Positions 1 to 8,127 of a DNA stretch of 44,611 nt are shown here, piece after piece. Made by a program: the position numbers and the translations under genes. Positions within the stretch are counted from its first letter, which is position 1; every line of letters starts with the position of its first letter. The stretch is from Parasporobacterium sp. (GTDB lineage Bacteria > Bacillota > Clostridia > Lachnospirales > Lachnospiraceae). Under the pieces are notes generated by a model that saw only the letters and a program-made list of their open reading frames with translations, was not told the origin of the DNA and made no database searches. The stretch is taken from contig JAFWFQ010000008.1 of assembly GCA_017515535.1 (NCBI GenBank), positions 1 to 44,611 of the forward strand, in the 5' to 3' direction.

Positions 1-940
1 AAAGCTTTTCATCTTCATAACCCCAGAAGACTTCATAATCCGGTTCGATCCATCCCTGCTCTTTTGCATAAAGATAGTCGCGGATCTCAAAATCTCCGTG
101 ATCCTTGTAAAGCTGTCTTCGTCCTCCGAAGGTCGCATCCGACCCGATAAGAAAGCACTGGCGGTACCCTTCCTTTTCCAGAATATCTCCCATTGTTTCA
201 ATATTGGAGAAGAAAGAAGATTGCGCTTCCATACTGTTTCCGCCAATCGAAACTTTAAGCGGAAGCCCGGCGCTCTGGGCAAATAAAGCTCCAGTCGTAA
301 ATCCGGTCCCCGGATAAACGACACCTCCGTTTAAGACACCGCTGTTTCCTGAAAAATCCTCCTCACGGAGTGCAATATCTGTCAGTTCCGGTATCAGGTT
401 CTCCGGAAATGCTCCGCCCGCTTCCGGGTCCGTATAAGAGACTTCCATCGATTCCAGATAAATATAGATCAGATTCCGTTTCTTCTCCGGAAACCGGATC
501 GACGTCGTTTTCGGATCAACATAGTTTTCTTCTATGAATGCAGAACCTGAAAACTGTCCCTTCAGCCACTGCCCCATATCAAGCCGTTTCCAAGTCGCCT
601 GCTGGATCGTGATTCCGCCTGCGATCAGTAAGACAAGTACCGTAAGAACAAAGATCCGTCTGCCTATTTTTGACTTTATTACTATAGCGAAAATAATATA
701 AGCGACAAGGATCACAATAACCGGGAGAAGTCCTTTTAAAAGATAATCTCCGATCATCCCGTTCCCTGCACCCTGAAGCGGAGATTGAAGCTGGAAAATG
801 ATCTCGTCCATATCGAGATCGCCCCAGGTATTGAAACACCATACAGCAGCAAAACCAATCAGGGAAACAACAAAAACAAAGATTCCTAACAGAACCGTTC
901 CAATCGGATATAAAACTGATTTTTTCTTTTCAGGTCTCAT
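1..940 (-). CDS. LTA synthase-family sulfatase (phosphoglycerol transferase), C-terminus cut by window edge
   Basis: Translating back from the ATG at 938-940 gives about 313 residues open to the window edge. Two hydrophobic segments lie near residues 11-35 and 60-80, with a third near 88-105, followed by an extracellular domain. That domain contains LIYIYLESMEVSY, the metal-binding start of the alkaline-phosphatase-like sulfatase fold of LtaS/MdoB enzymes, and further on GTGFTTGALFAQSAG, where a Thr is the expected nucleophile. Such enzymes move phosphoglycerol (or related phosphoalcohols) from lipid onto a surface polymer outside the membrane. The start overlaps the stop of the upstream polymerase by four bases (ATGA), so it is translationally coupled and last in the visible operon. 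Substrate cannot be read; an LtaS-like or polymer-decorating role is equally possible. The C-terminal catalytic half lies outside the window. Confidence 0.85.
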   Translation of the reverse strand, partial: MRPEKKKSVLYPIGTVLLGIFVFVVSLIGFAAVWCFNTWGDLDMDEIIFQLQSPLQGAGNGMIGDYLLKGLLPVIVILVAYIIFAIVIKSKIGRRIFVLTVLVLLIAGGITIQQATWKRLDMGQWLKGQFSGSAFIEENYVDPKTTSIRFPEKKRNLIYIYLESMEVSYTDPEAGGAFPENLIPELTDIALREEDFSGNSGVLNGGVVYPGTGFTTGALFAQSAGLPLKVSIGGNSMEAQSSFFSNIETMGDILEKEGYRQCFLIGSDATFGGRRQLYKDHGDFEIRDYLYAKEQGWIEPDYEVFWGYEDEKL

Positions 941-2142
941 GAAGACAATCCTATCCCCGGACTTCGCGCACGAAGCCGCTCTTCCGACCGGTTTGAGATC
1001 AGAACACTTCCGATCGCAAGGAGGAAAGTATTGAAATAGACATATAAGAAAGAATCCTGAATCGTGCAATGTATCGCCAGGAGAACAAAGATAATAAGAA
1101 GATATCCTTGCTTGTCATATTTTCTGCATTTAATACAGAACCAGGTCAAAATTCCCATGACCACTACAAAGAATATGATCCCGTAACTCGTCATCCATCG
1201 GATATACTCATTATCAACATAGAAATACCGCTCGGTCAGCAAGGCAGGATTTTCGCCAAACGGATCCAGACCGTTTCCGTTTGATCCGATATCCTGTCCG
1301 AAGATCGAAACCCCGTACTTAAAAAGCGCTTCCTGTTGTAACATTAAACGAGAACTTAAGATCTTATTGATCTTCCAATGCCAATAGATATACCCGTTAT
1401 AGTAAACTGTAACAAGAACACTGATAATTGCGCAGATAATAAACGCAAGCGCAAGGATAAAGGTAAGATTCTTTTTCCGGACAAAGAAATCCGGTTTCCA
1501 TTTCAAAAGCGCACTCAACGCCAGAGCAACTACTGAAATAATAAATGAAAGCCTTGCTCCGGTTTCAATATAGATCCAGACATTTGCAAAAAGCAGGATC
1601 AAAATCTCACGCCATAAAATCTTATTTTTTCTCCAGTACATGACCAGGAGAGTGATATTCATAATGATCGTCGCCGGATAAAGTGAATAAAGGAAACCAA
1701 TATAACGGCGGGTCGTTCCATCTGTCCTTGTACCTACATAATTTTCAATGATCCCAACGTAGGAAGACAGGACAACGATCACAAGAAAAACAGCGCTCAA
1801 TATCGCTGCAAAACGTGCGATATTTGTAAACGGAATCTTTCTGGCAGCGATAATATAAAGCACCGTAGCCGCCATAACTTTATACTGGGTCACAGGGATC
1901 AGGAAAAACAGTCCGCAAAGAACTGTACAGACAATAATACTGATATATCCCCGCTTCGTCATTCGTCCGAAGATCAGCTCATTGACAAGGAGCAAAAGGA
2001 CGCAGACCGCAAGCCCGGCTTTGTACGTGATTCCCATGAAATACTGATAAAAGAAGGTATTCCGAAGGAGGGTCATCGTAAGGAAGATGCCGAATGAGAT
2101 ATAAAACAATATATGACTTTCCGCGACTTTATAGTTTTTCAT
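937..2142 (-). CDS. polytopic membrane protein, O-antigen/teichoic polymerase (Wzy-like) candidate
   Basis: 401 residues with roughly ten to eleven hydrophobic segments and a larger hydrophilic loop near residues 255-325 containing GQDIGSNGNGLDPFGENP. This layout (many spans plus one big outside loop in the C-terminal half) is typical of Wzy/O-antigen-ligase-type polymerases, which lack a strong sequence signature. It sits between the epimerase (8 bases away) and the LTA-synthase-like gene (4-base overlap) in a surface-polymer operon, which fits polymerisation of a lipid-linked repeat unit. The call rests on topology and neighbours; it could also be another exopolysaccharide membrane protein. 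Confidence 0.6.
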   Translation of the reverse strand: MKNYKVAESHILFYISFGIFLTMTLLRNTFFYQYFMGITYKAGLAVCVLLLLVNELIFGRMTKRGYISIIVCTVLCGLFFLIPVTQYKVMAATVLYIIAARKIPFTNIARFAAILSAVFLVIVVLSSYVGIIENYVGTRTDGTTRRYIGFLYSLYPATIIMNITLLVMYWRKNKILWREILILLFANVWIYIETGARLSFIISVVALALSALLKWKPDFFVRKKNLTFILALAFIICAIISVLVTVYYNGYIYWHWKINKILSSRLMLQQEALFKYGVSIFGQDIGSNGNGLDPFGENPALLTERYFYVDNEYIRWMTSYGIIFFVVVMGILTWFCIKCRKYDKQGYLLIIFVLLAIHCTIQDSFLYVYFNTFLLAIGSVLISNRSEERLRARSPGIGLSS

Positions 2143-2150
2143 TCTCTCTT

Positions 2151-2825
2151 TTACTGATTGATCGTGTCTCTGATAAGCCGGATACTTTCATCATAACCTT
2201 CCAGAGATCCATGGAAAAGGCAGGAGGTTCCTGCAACAAAAAGGTTGGCACCGTAGCCGCTTAAAATACCGGCTTTTTCGAGTGTAATATTTCCGTCGAC
2301 TTCGATTTCAAGATCTTCTTTTCCGATTTCGAGAAGATATTTATGCATTTTCTCCATTTTCCGCATCGTACTCGGAACCATCTTCTGACCGGCAAATCCC
2401 GGGTTTACCATAAGCATATTGATCCCGTCGATATCATCTAAAACCTCTTCGATACTATAGATCGGTGTTCCCGGGTTGATCGCGATAAAGCTTTTACAAC
2501 CATATGGCTCAAGAACATCAAGTGCCCTCTGTATCTGACCGGTACTTTCATAGTGGAGCGATACGATATCCGTTTCTTTGATATCCAGCCAGGATAATTT
2601 GTATTCCGGCTCCCGGATCATAAGATGAAGGTCCAGCGGGATATCCGTAACATCGCGGAGACAGCGGATATAATCGACCCCAAGGCCGAGGTTCGGAACA
2701 AAGATTCCGTCCATGACATCGATATGCAGATAATCGATTTTATTCTTTTCAAAGATTGCCAGCGTCTCTTTCAGGTGTGCAAGATCGGAGCACATCATGG
2801 AGGCGGAGATTTTCTTTTTCTTCAT
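2151..2825 (-). CDS. rpe: ribulose-phosphate 3-epimerase family protein
   Basis: 224 residues, the normal length for this TIM-barrel family, which interconverts D-ribulose 5-phosphate and D-xylulose 5-phosphate. Family motifs are present in order: ISASMMCSDL at the N-terminus, HIDVMDG (metal ligand His and catalytic Asp), DLHLMI, MLMVNPGF, and EVDGNI with the second catalytic Asp. It begins one base after the dehydrogenase stop codon, so the two genes are tightly coupled. Its place beside a polyol-phosphate dehydrogenase and a cytidylyltransferase suggests it supplies pentulose phosphate for a CDP-pentitol rather than being the only housekeeping Rpe. Related epimerases (allulose-6-phosphate type) share these motifs, so the sugar is inferred. 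Confidence 0.82.
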   Translation of the reverse strand: MKKKKISASMMCSDLAHLKETLAIFEKNKIDYLHIDVMDGIFVPNLGLGVDYIRCLRDVTDIPLDLHLMIREPEYKLSWLDIKETDIVSLHYESTGQIQRALDVLEPYGCKSFIAINPGTPIYSIEEVLDDIDGINMLMVNPGFAGQKMVPSTMRKMEKMHKYLLEIGKEDLEIEVDGNITLEKAGILSGYGANLFVAGTSCLFHGSLEGYDESIRLIRDTINQ

Positions 2826-2826
2826 A

Positions 2827-3837
2827 CTATTCCCACTCTATCATTACTTTACAATAAGGTTCTTTATGTTCTTTCATAAGCAAAAGTCCTTCCATCATGT
2901 TTTCTTTCGGAAAACGATGGGAGATCAGGTTTTCTGCTTTCAGGTTTCTGGACTTCAATGCATCCGTCACCTCCGTCCAATCTGACGGATTTTCCCCGTC
3001 ATACGAAGAGTTCCACGTTCCGATTACGGTCAGCTGCTTTCTCAGGATCTTCCAGTAATCTGCCTGGGAAAGGAGAATATCTCCGGACGGATTTCCCATA
3101 AATACGACCGTCCCTTCCGGTTTTGTGATCTCAAGCGAGATCGCGATCGCATCCGGAGTTCCAACCGCCTCGATCACCCGGTCATACTTTTTCGCATCCT
3201 CTGTTCCCGCAAGGTAGCTTACGCCGGAAAGATTCTCGACAAGCCCCCTCTTCTTCTCACTTCTTCCGATGACTGTGACCTGAGAAGCTCCGAACGAGAC
3301 CGCCCACTGGGCAATCGCAAGCCCGATCATTCCGGTTCCGATCACGGCAAGCGAATCTCCTTCTTTTAATCCGGAACGTTTCAGCGCATGAAGGGCAACC
3401 GCTAAAGGTTCAAACATCGCTGCTTCCGCAAAGCTGACGTTTTCCGGGATCTCAACAAGATTCCATACCGGTACCGCAACATATTCAGCAAATCCGCCGT
3501 CTCTTCTTGATCCGGTATAATCATAATTGGAACAAAGCTCATATTTTTTCTTCCCGCACTGTTCACATTCCCTGCATGGGATCAGCGGAAAGATTCCTGC
3601 CCGTTTTCCTACCCATTTCCGGTCAGTTTCTGATCCGACTTCTGTTACAACACCGGAAAACTCATGTCCGGGGATCGTCGGAAAATGGTAGGTCCCCTTG
3701 GTAAAGATACGTGGAATATCAGAACTGCAGATCCCGGAAGCTTTTACCTGAACAAGTGCCCAGCCTTCTTTGATCTCCGGGAGATCTGTTTCTTTATATT
3801 GGAGGTCATTGACCCCTTCTAAAACGTATGCTTTCAT
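2827..3837 (-). CDS. zinc-dependent polyol-phosphate dehydrogenase (TarJ/GatD-like)
   Basis: 336-residue medium-chain dehydrogenase. Catalytic zinc residues appear in SGICSSD and IPGHEF (GHE motif), and the four-cysteine structural-zinc lobe in PCRECEQCGKKKYELC. The Rossmann nucleotide site is AVIGTGMIGLA near residue 163. The closest-looking families are galactitol-1-phosphate dehydrogenase and ribulose-5-phosphate reductase TarJ. Three bases separate it from the upstream cytidylyltransferase and one base from the downstream epimerase. In this setting the likely reaction is NADPH-dependent reduction of a pentulose phosphate to pentitol 5-phosphate (ribitol or arabinitol). The polyol cannot be told from sequence alone. 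Confidence 0.72.
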   Translation of the reverse strand: MKAYVLEGVNDLQYKETDLPEIKEGWALVQVKASGICSSDIPRIFTKGTYHFPTIPGHEFSGVVTEVGSETDRKWVGKRAGIFPLIPCRECEQCGKKKYELCSNYDYTGSRRDGGFAEYVAVPVWNLVEIPENVSFAEAAMFEPLAVALHALKRSGLKEGDSLAVIGTGMIGLAIAQWAVSFGASQVTVIGRSEKKRGLVENLSGVSYLAGTEDAKKYDRVIEAVGTPDAIAISLEITKPEGTVVFMGNPSGDILLSQADYWKILRKQLTVIGTWNSSYDGENPSDWTEVTDALKSRNLKAENLISHRFPKENMMEGLLLMKEHKEPYCKVMIEWE

Positions 3838-3840
3838 CTG

Positions 3841-4542
3841 TTATCCGTCGTTCCTTTCGATCTGATCTTTAAACTTCTCAAGATCTGCCGTTGTCGTGAT
3901 TTTATAGTTTATTTCTTCGCCTTCCGTCAGAGCGACTTCCAGTCCTTTCCGGTACGCGATCTCCGCCGTCCCGCGGACAAGACTGATCTCTTCATCCGAA
4001 AGTTCCAAGTTGATCTTATAATATTTCGCAAAATCAAAGCTTTCCGGTGCCTGTCCTGAAAAGATCTGGTCCCGGTTTAAAAGACCTGAAATCTTTTTCT
4101 TATCTTCACTTAAATACATCGTATCCTTTACCGGAATAACCGGAAGGACTCCGTCCGCCGATTCTAATCCCTCCATACATCTTGTAAGGAGTTCGATACT
4201 GACATTCGGTCTTGCCGCATCATGGATCAGGACTTTACTTCCTTCTTCCGGATTTCTTTCCGCGAAGAATTCCAGCCCGTTGATCAGGGAATGCTGTCTG
4301 GATTTTCCTGCTTCCGCAAATCCTTTAAATTTTGAGATTTTTGCCTTTTTCATCCATTCCCGGACCGTATCCTGCCATTCTTTTGCGGCTACGATGCAGA
4401 TCTGATCGATACATTCCGCTTTTTCCATTGTCTCAGCGCAATAGAGGATGATCGGCTTGTTCCCGACTTCGATATATTGTTTCGGGATCTCGCTCCCGAG
4501 TCTTGTTCCGGTCCCGCCGGAAAGAATAATTGCGTAATTCAT
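3841..4542 (-). CDS. IspD/TarI-family cytidylyltransferase (probable CDP-alditol synthase)
   Basis: 233 residues with the family's CTP-binding N-terminus (SGGTGTRLGSEIPKQY), the substrate loop VLIHDAARPNVS and a late GQAPESF in the place of the QTPQ-type motif. IspD makes CDP-methylerythritol in the MEP pathway, TarI makes CDP-ribitol, and the two are close relatives. MEP genes (dxr, ispG) occur elsewhere in the window, so an IspD role is possible. The immediate operon partners (polyol-phosphate dehydrogenase, pentulose epimerase, three LicD transferases) argue instead for activating a pentitol phosphate. Starts 11 bases after the GT2 stop. Family call is firm; substrate is inferred from context. 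Confidence 0.75.
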   Translation of the reverse strand: MNYAIILSGGTGTRLGSEIPKQYIEVGNKPIILYCAETMEKAECIDQICIVAAKEWQDTVREWMKKAKISKFKGFAEAGKSRQHSLINGLEFFAERNPEEGSKVLIHDAARPNVSIELLTRCMEGLESADGVLPVIPVKDTMYLSEDKKKISGLLNRDQIFSGQAPESFDFAKYYKINLELSDEEISLVRGTAEIAYRKGLEVALTEGEEINYKITTTADLEKFKDQIERNDG

Positions 4543-4553
4543 AAATCTGTCTT

Positions 4554-5558
4554 TTATTGATACATTTCCTTATATTTCTTTTTTCTGTAAGCGATCACCG
4601 CAGAATAGAATTTTCCTTTATGTCTCCGGATAAAACGGATCGTGCTTGAAAGATCTCCGATCATGTTATATACGACCGGGCTCTGCTCTTTGACATAGCG
4701 GTCATACTCGAGGATCTCGTTTTTCTTTTCTTCCGATGCATCAAATAACATGATCGTATTGTAATGCTTGTGACACTGGCTGCAGGTAACACGCTCAACG
4801 TATTTTTTCTTGGCCGGAGTCGGATCGTCCTGATGCTGATTCAGGAAAGCCAGAAGATTTTTCGCGACAGTCTCGCTGTTATCACAATGTTTCTTTCTTC
4901 CCTTGGAGCTGACCGACTGTTCATCAAGCCCTCTCCGGTAACAATAAAGCGGCGTATCAAGATACAGGCAATCCTGAACATAGATGATCGGATACAGGCA
5001 GAATTCATAATCAACATAGAAACAATGCTCTGTAAGACGGATATTGTGTTCCTTCAGGATCGAGGTCTTATAGATCAGGTAATGGTATGTGATCCATTCT
5101 ATGGAGTCGACGATCTCATCGAACTGATAGACCTTTCCATGTTCAAGGTTCTTCATCGGCCAGTAGATTTCTCTTCCGTCCTCATATTTGTCAGAATAAT
5201 TGGAGATCACGATATCAACATCTGTCTTTTCCAGGATTCCGATCAGCTCCGTAAGTGCTTCACTCTCGAGCCAGTCATCTCCGTCAAGAGCGCGGAAATA
5301 TTTTCCGGTTGCCAGTTCGATTCCCTTATTGATCGTTGAACCGTGTCCTCCGTTCGGCTTATCGACCGGAATCACAGTCCCGGGATATTTTTTCTCATAC
5401 TCCTTTGCGATCTCAAGAGTCCGGTCCGTTCCTCCGTCATTGACAACAAGAACTTCAACCTTATCATTGACGTTTGCCGCAATGATCGAATCCAGAAGTT
5501 GTTCAATATATTGTTCCACATTATAAGCTGCAACTGAGATTGAAAGAATCTTTTCCAT
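4554..5558 (-). CDS. GT2-family glycosyltransferase
   Basis: 334 residues from the ATG at 5556-5558. This start is chosen because GGAAGGGG lies about six bases upstream; a more upstream ATG would overlap the preceding gene and has no clear ribosome binding site. The GT-A fold is clear: LSISVAAYNVEQYIEQLLDSI, VLVVNDGGTD, GGHGSTINKGIELATGKYF and the DGDDW metal-binding motif. It is soluble with a basic C-terminal tail and is presumably peripheral at the membrane. It lies between the LicD genes and the cytidylyltransferase and probably adds a sugar of the repeat unit that the LicD enzymes then modify. Acceptor and sugar donor are unknown. Confidence 0.85.
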   Translation of the reverse strand: MEKILSISVAAYNVEQYIEQLLDSIIAANVNDKVEVLVVNDGGTDRTLEIAKEYEKKYPGTVIPVDKPNGGHGSTINKGIELATGKYFRALDGDDWLESEALTELIGILEKTDVDIVISNYSDKYEDGREIYWPMKNLEHGKVYQFDEIVDSIEWITYHYLIYKTSILKEHNIRLTEHCFYVDYEFCLYPIIYVQDCLYLDTPLYCYRRGLDEQSVSSKGRKKHCDNSETVAKNLLAFLNQHQDDPTPAKKKYVERVTCSQCHKHYNTIMLFDASEEKKNEILEYDRYVKEQSPVVYNMIGDLSSTIRFIRRHKGKFYSAVIAYRKKKYKEMYQ

Positions 5559-5574
5559 TCTGTCCCCTTCCGTT

Positions 5575-6390
5575 TTATCTGATCCAGACTGCGTCAAAAT
5601 CATGGATTTCCTGTTTCTCTTCCGGAGGCATCGTCATATAATCGCCGTAACCATCCGTCAGGAATTCATGATACCGCTGTGGGATATAAAACTTGTACTG
5701 TTCAAAATCGGTTAAAATCGGTTCATCAAAATCCGCATGTGTAAAGTACGAATCAAAATGCAGATATTCTGCAGTATCGAGGACCCTTTCATGAGAGTCA
5801 TAATCACACTGCATACAGTAATGGTCTATTTTATAACAATGCTTATTGTTTTTCCCGGGAAACAGAAAATGGGTAAGATATTTTAATTTCTGTTTCAGGC
5901 CGGAGCGTTCTTTCATTGAATAAATATCCGCACTCTGGAGTCTCTGGTTAAAGCGAAGCAGGAAGTGATTGAATTTATGTTTTTCCGGATTCTCCCAAAG
6001 TCCGTCGACCGGAAAGATATCCATATAGATCCCCATTTCTTCCGGAGGTTCCCTGAGCGCTGTAGACTTGACTCTTGTCCGGTCATCATAGATCCGGGAG
6101 ACCGAATAATGGTATTTCGGATCGGTCGTATAGTGGATGATCTTAAGATCCCCGCACATCCGGTTTTCTTTACTCCGAAGGTCTTTCAGCATCCATTCAA
6201 AATCCGGTCTCGGCATGAAAATATCCGCATCATTGTCCCAGGGAATAAATCCTTTGTGCCGGATCGCTCCGATCAACGTCCCATATGCAAGAGTATAACG
6301 AAGTCCGTTCTGCTCGCAGTACTCATGGGTCTTCTGCATAATATTCAGGAGGATCTCCTGTTGTTCTTCTATTGTTACCTGCCGGTTCAT
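5575..6390 (-). CDS. LicD-family phosphotransferase (third of three, divergent motif)
   Basis: 271 residues with the LicD nucleotidyltransferase-fold signature near residues 37-65: YGTLIGAIRHKGF followed by IPWDNDADIFMPRPDF. Its two neighbours have the usual WDDDID; here the motif is WDNDAD, so the spaced metal-binding Asps are kept but the middle residues changed, suggesting a different acceptor or donor. LicD proteins move phosphocholine or other phosphoalcohols from a CDP carrier to sugars; the relatives fukutin and FKRP use CDP-ribitol. The ATG directly abuts the TAG stop of the upstream LicD gene (no gap). No choline kinase or CDP-choline synthase is visible nearby, while a CDP-alditol set is, so a pentitol-phosphate transferase is the better guess. 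Confidence 0.82.
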   Translation of the reverse strand: MNRQVTIEEQQEILLNIMQKTHEYCEQNGLRYTLAYGTLIGAIRHKGFIPWDNDADIFMPRPDFEWMLKDLRSKENRMCGDLKIIHYTTDPKYHYSVSRIYDDRTRVKSTALREPPEEMGIYMDIFPVDGLWENPEKHKFNHFLLRFNQRLQSADIYSMKERSGLKQKLKYLTHFLFPGKNNKHCYKIDHYCMQCDYDSHERVLDTAEYLHFDSYFTHADFDEPILTDFEQYKFYIPQRYHEFLTDGYGDYMTMPPEEKQEIHDFDAVWIR

Positions 6391-7215
6391 CTATCGTTCC
6401 TTAATGATCAATTCTTTTATATTATGTTCGTAAACGTTCGGATTCTTTGGCGGCTGCATATAATCGCCATAGATCTGGGTCAGGTACTTATCATACTCTT
6501 CAATACAGCTGATCTGAATATCCTCAAACGGAAGCTCAAAATCATTTCCGAGCCACTCCTGCGGTGCGATCTCCCGCATCTCACAGCGTCCTTCCGCATT
6601 CAGAAAGCAGGCCTGACCTTGAAAGCCGTATTGTTTCATTATATTTTCATAATCCCTGTACTCCTTTTCCCGATCCATCTTCTTCGGATTCAGGAAAAAG
6701 ACGAGAACTCTTTTCACGGCGTTCTTTAACTTGTTCGGACTCGGCTCATATTTGCGAAGTCTGGAAAGATTGAAACGGAGCCGGTGGAAAGAGACTTTTT
6801 TCCAATAATTCTTCTGAACTGCTTCATCCGCCGGAAGTCCGTCTAACGGAAAGAGGTCGATCCAGATATACTGCTCCACTTCTTTTTCATGGACATAACG
6901 TCTGACCAGCGTATTCTCCGACTCAATACGAAGCGGATACCAGTAAACAGATTCATCCGCCATCCAGGGACCGGTCACCTTCAGCGGACACTGCCCGCTC
7001 TTTGCCATCTCAACGAGACGGTCATAGTCCTCTCTCGGAAGACCGAGATCGATATCATCATCCCACGGGATAAAGCCTTTATGCCGGACCGCTCCGAGAA
7101 GGGTTCCGCCAATTGCATAATATTTCAATCCGTTTTCTTTGAAAAATGCAATGGTCTCCTTCAGCATCTGAAGTTCCGCAAGCTGCATTTTCCGCAAGTT
7201 GTTGTCTGTTTCCAT
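6391..7215 (-). CDS. LicD-family phosphotransferase (second of three)
   Basis: 274 residues with canonical LicD motifs near residues 37-66: GGTLLGAVRHKGFIPWDDDI, then DLGLPREDY. A central stretch (WIDLFPLDGLP) and the C-terminal YLTQIYGDYMQPP are shared with both sibling genes, showing a tandem family expansion in which the sequences have drifted well apart. It sits 12 bases after the first LicD gene and directly abuts the third, so all three are expected to be made together. The reaction is transfer of a phosphoalcohol from a CDP donor to a glycan, most likely on the cytoplasmic face before export. Confidence 0.85.
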   Translation of the reverse strand: METDNNLRKMQLAELQMLKETIAFFKENGLKYYAIGGTLLGAVRHKGFIPWDDDIDLGLPREDYDRLVEMAKSGQCPLKVTGPWMADESVYWYPLRIESENTLVRRYVHEKEVEQYIWIDLFPLDGLPADEAVQKNYWKKVSFHRLRFNLSRLRKYEPSPNKLKNAVKRVLVFFLNPKKMDREKEYRDYENIMKQYGFQGQACFLNAEGRCEMREIAPQEWLGNDFELPFEDIQISCIEEYDKYLTQIYGDYMQPPKNPNVYEHNIKELIIKER

Positions 7216-7227
7216 TTCCGGTATCCT

Positions 7228-8046
7228 TTATTCCTCAATAATCTCTGCATTATGCCAGTTGCGCTCGCCCTCCGGAGGAAGCTGCATATAGTCCCCGTAG
7301 ATCATCTTCAGCATGGCGTCAGCATCCGCAGGTCCCATAAACATTTCGCCTTCGAATTCGACTTCTTTCCCTTCGCCCATATACTCGCGGGGAATGATCT
7401 CATGAAACCCCCATGTTCCAAGATAGTTGATCACATAATTTGTGTCAGAATCGTAGTCATAGGCTGCAAGTGCCTTATTAACATTCTTGAGGCATTTGTT
7501 CGTATCGATTTTCCGGAATGCCCATTTAAAGGCGGACGCAATCGAAAGCAGCACCTTCTGGAGCGGCTTTCTTTTTCTCTTCTGGTCTACCAGTTCATCA
7601 AACTGTGCCAGGTTATTGAGATCCCACCACCAGGTGATCCGCAGTTTATGGAAAAAGCGCTTGATCCCGGGATCCGGGAATCCGTCAAGCGGAATAATAT
7701 CGACCGCAATGGCCTCTTTTCTCGGAATATTTGCAGAATGATTCATGATATGGATCTTATTATTATTCAGTCTGGCGAAGGAATAATAATAGCCTGGGGT
7801 AAACGAATAATGACAGAGCTCTAAGGGTTCCTCAAAGGCGTCCCTTCCAAGCTCCAAGAGTTTATTATAATCACTTCTCGGCATTACGATATCAATATCG
7901 TCATCCCACGGAATAAAGCCTTTATGGCGGACTGCTCCAAGCAGGGTTCCTTCCAAAAGGAAGTAACGAAGATCATGCTCTTTGCAGAAGGCGACAAAAG
8001 CTTTCAGCATATTTAATTCTGTTAGTTGTAATTCTCGAAGTTCCAT
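7228..8046 (-). CDS. LicD-family phosphotransferase (first gene of the operon)
   Basis: 272 residues with EGTLLGAVRHKGFIPWDDDI and IVMPRSDYNKL near residues 31-62, AVDIIPLDGFPDP in the middle and MLKMIYGDYMQLPPEGE at the end, all typical of LicD. It is the first gene of the surface-polymer operon; a TATAAT -10 box lies about 44-49 bases upstream of its ATG and AAAGGAACC is present just upstream of the coding region. The central region (residues about 125-170) is Lys/Trp rich and may contact membrane or acceptor. Which sugar is modified cannot be told. Confidence 0.86.
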   Translation of the reverse strand: MELRELQLTELNMLKAFVAFCKEHDLRYFLLEGTLLGAVRHKGFIPWDDDIDIVMPRSDYNKLLELGRDAFEEPLELCHYSFTPGYYYSFARLNNNKIHIMNHSANIPRKEAIAVDIIPLDGFPDPGIKRFFHKLRITWWWDLNNLAQFDELVDQKRKRKPLQKVLLSIASAFKWAFRKIDTNKCLKNVNKALAAYDYDSDTNYVINYLGTWGFHEIIPREYMGEGKEVEFEGEMFMGPADADAMLKMIYGDYMQLPPEGERNWHNAEIIEE

Positions 8047-8089
8047 AATGAAATACGTTATGGTTCCTTTCTGGTAATTTAGTCCATCT

Positions 8090-8111
8090 ATTATACTACA
8101 AACTTCTTGTA
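8090..8111 (-). promoter_or_regulatory. promoter -10 and operator-like repeat of the LicD/surface-polymer operon
   Basis: Reading the minus strand, TATAAT occupies 8095-8090. Immediately upstream is an inverted repeat TACAA-N5-TTGTA (8097-8111), placed where a repressor would block RNA polymerase. The -35 hexamer is weak (TGTCTA at 17-base spacing), so an activator or a poor basal promoter is possible. It lies in the 81-base gap between the acyltransferase and the first LicD gene. Confidence 0.55.
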
Positions 8112-8127
8112 ATAGACACCTTTTTCT

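Noticed and set aside
3841-4542. Calling the cytidylyltransferase IspD outright
   Set aside because: MEP genes are present but far away in another operon; its direct partners are polyol-phosphate and LicD genes, so the symbol was left blank.
6889-7824. 311-codon plus-strand open frame across two LicD genes
   Set aside because: It lies antisense to two strongly conserved LicD genes, has no recognisable motif and no start signals.
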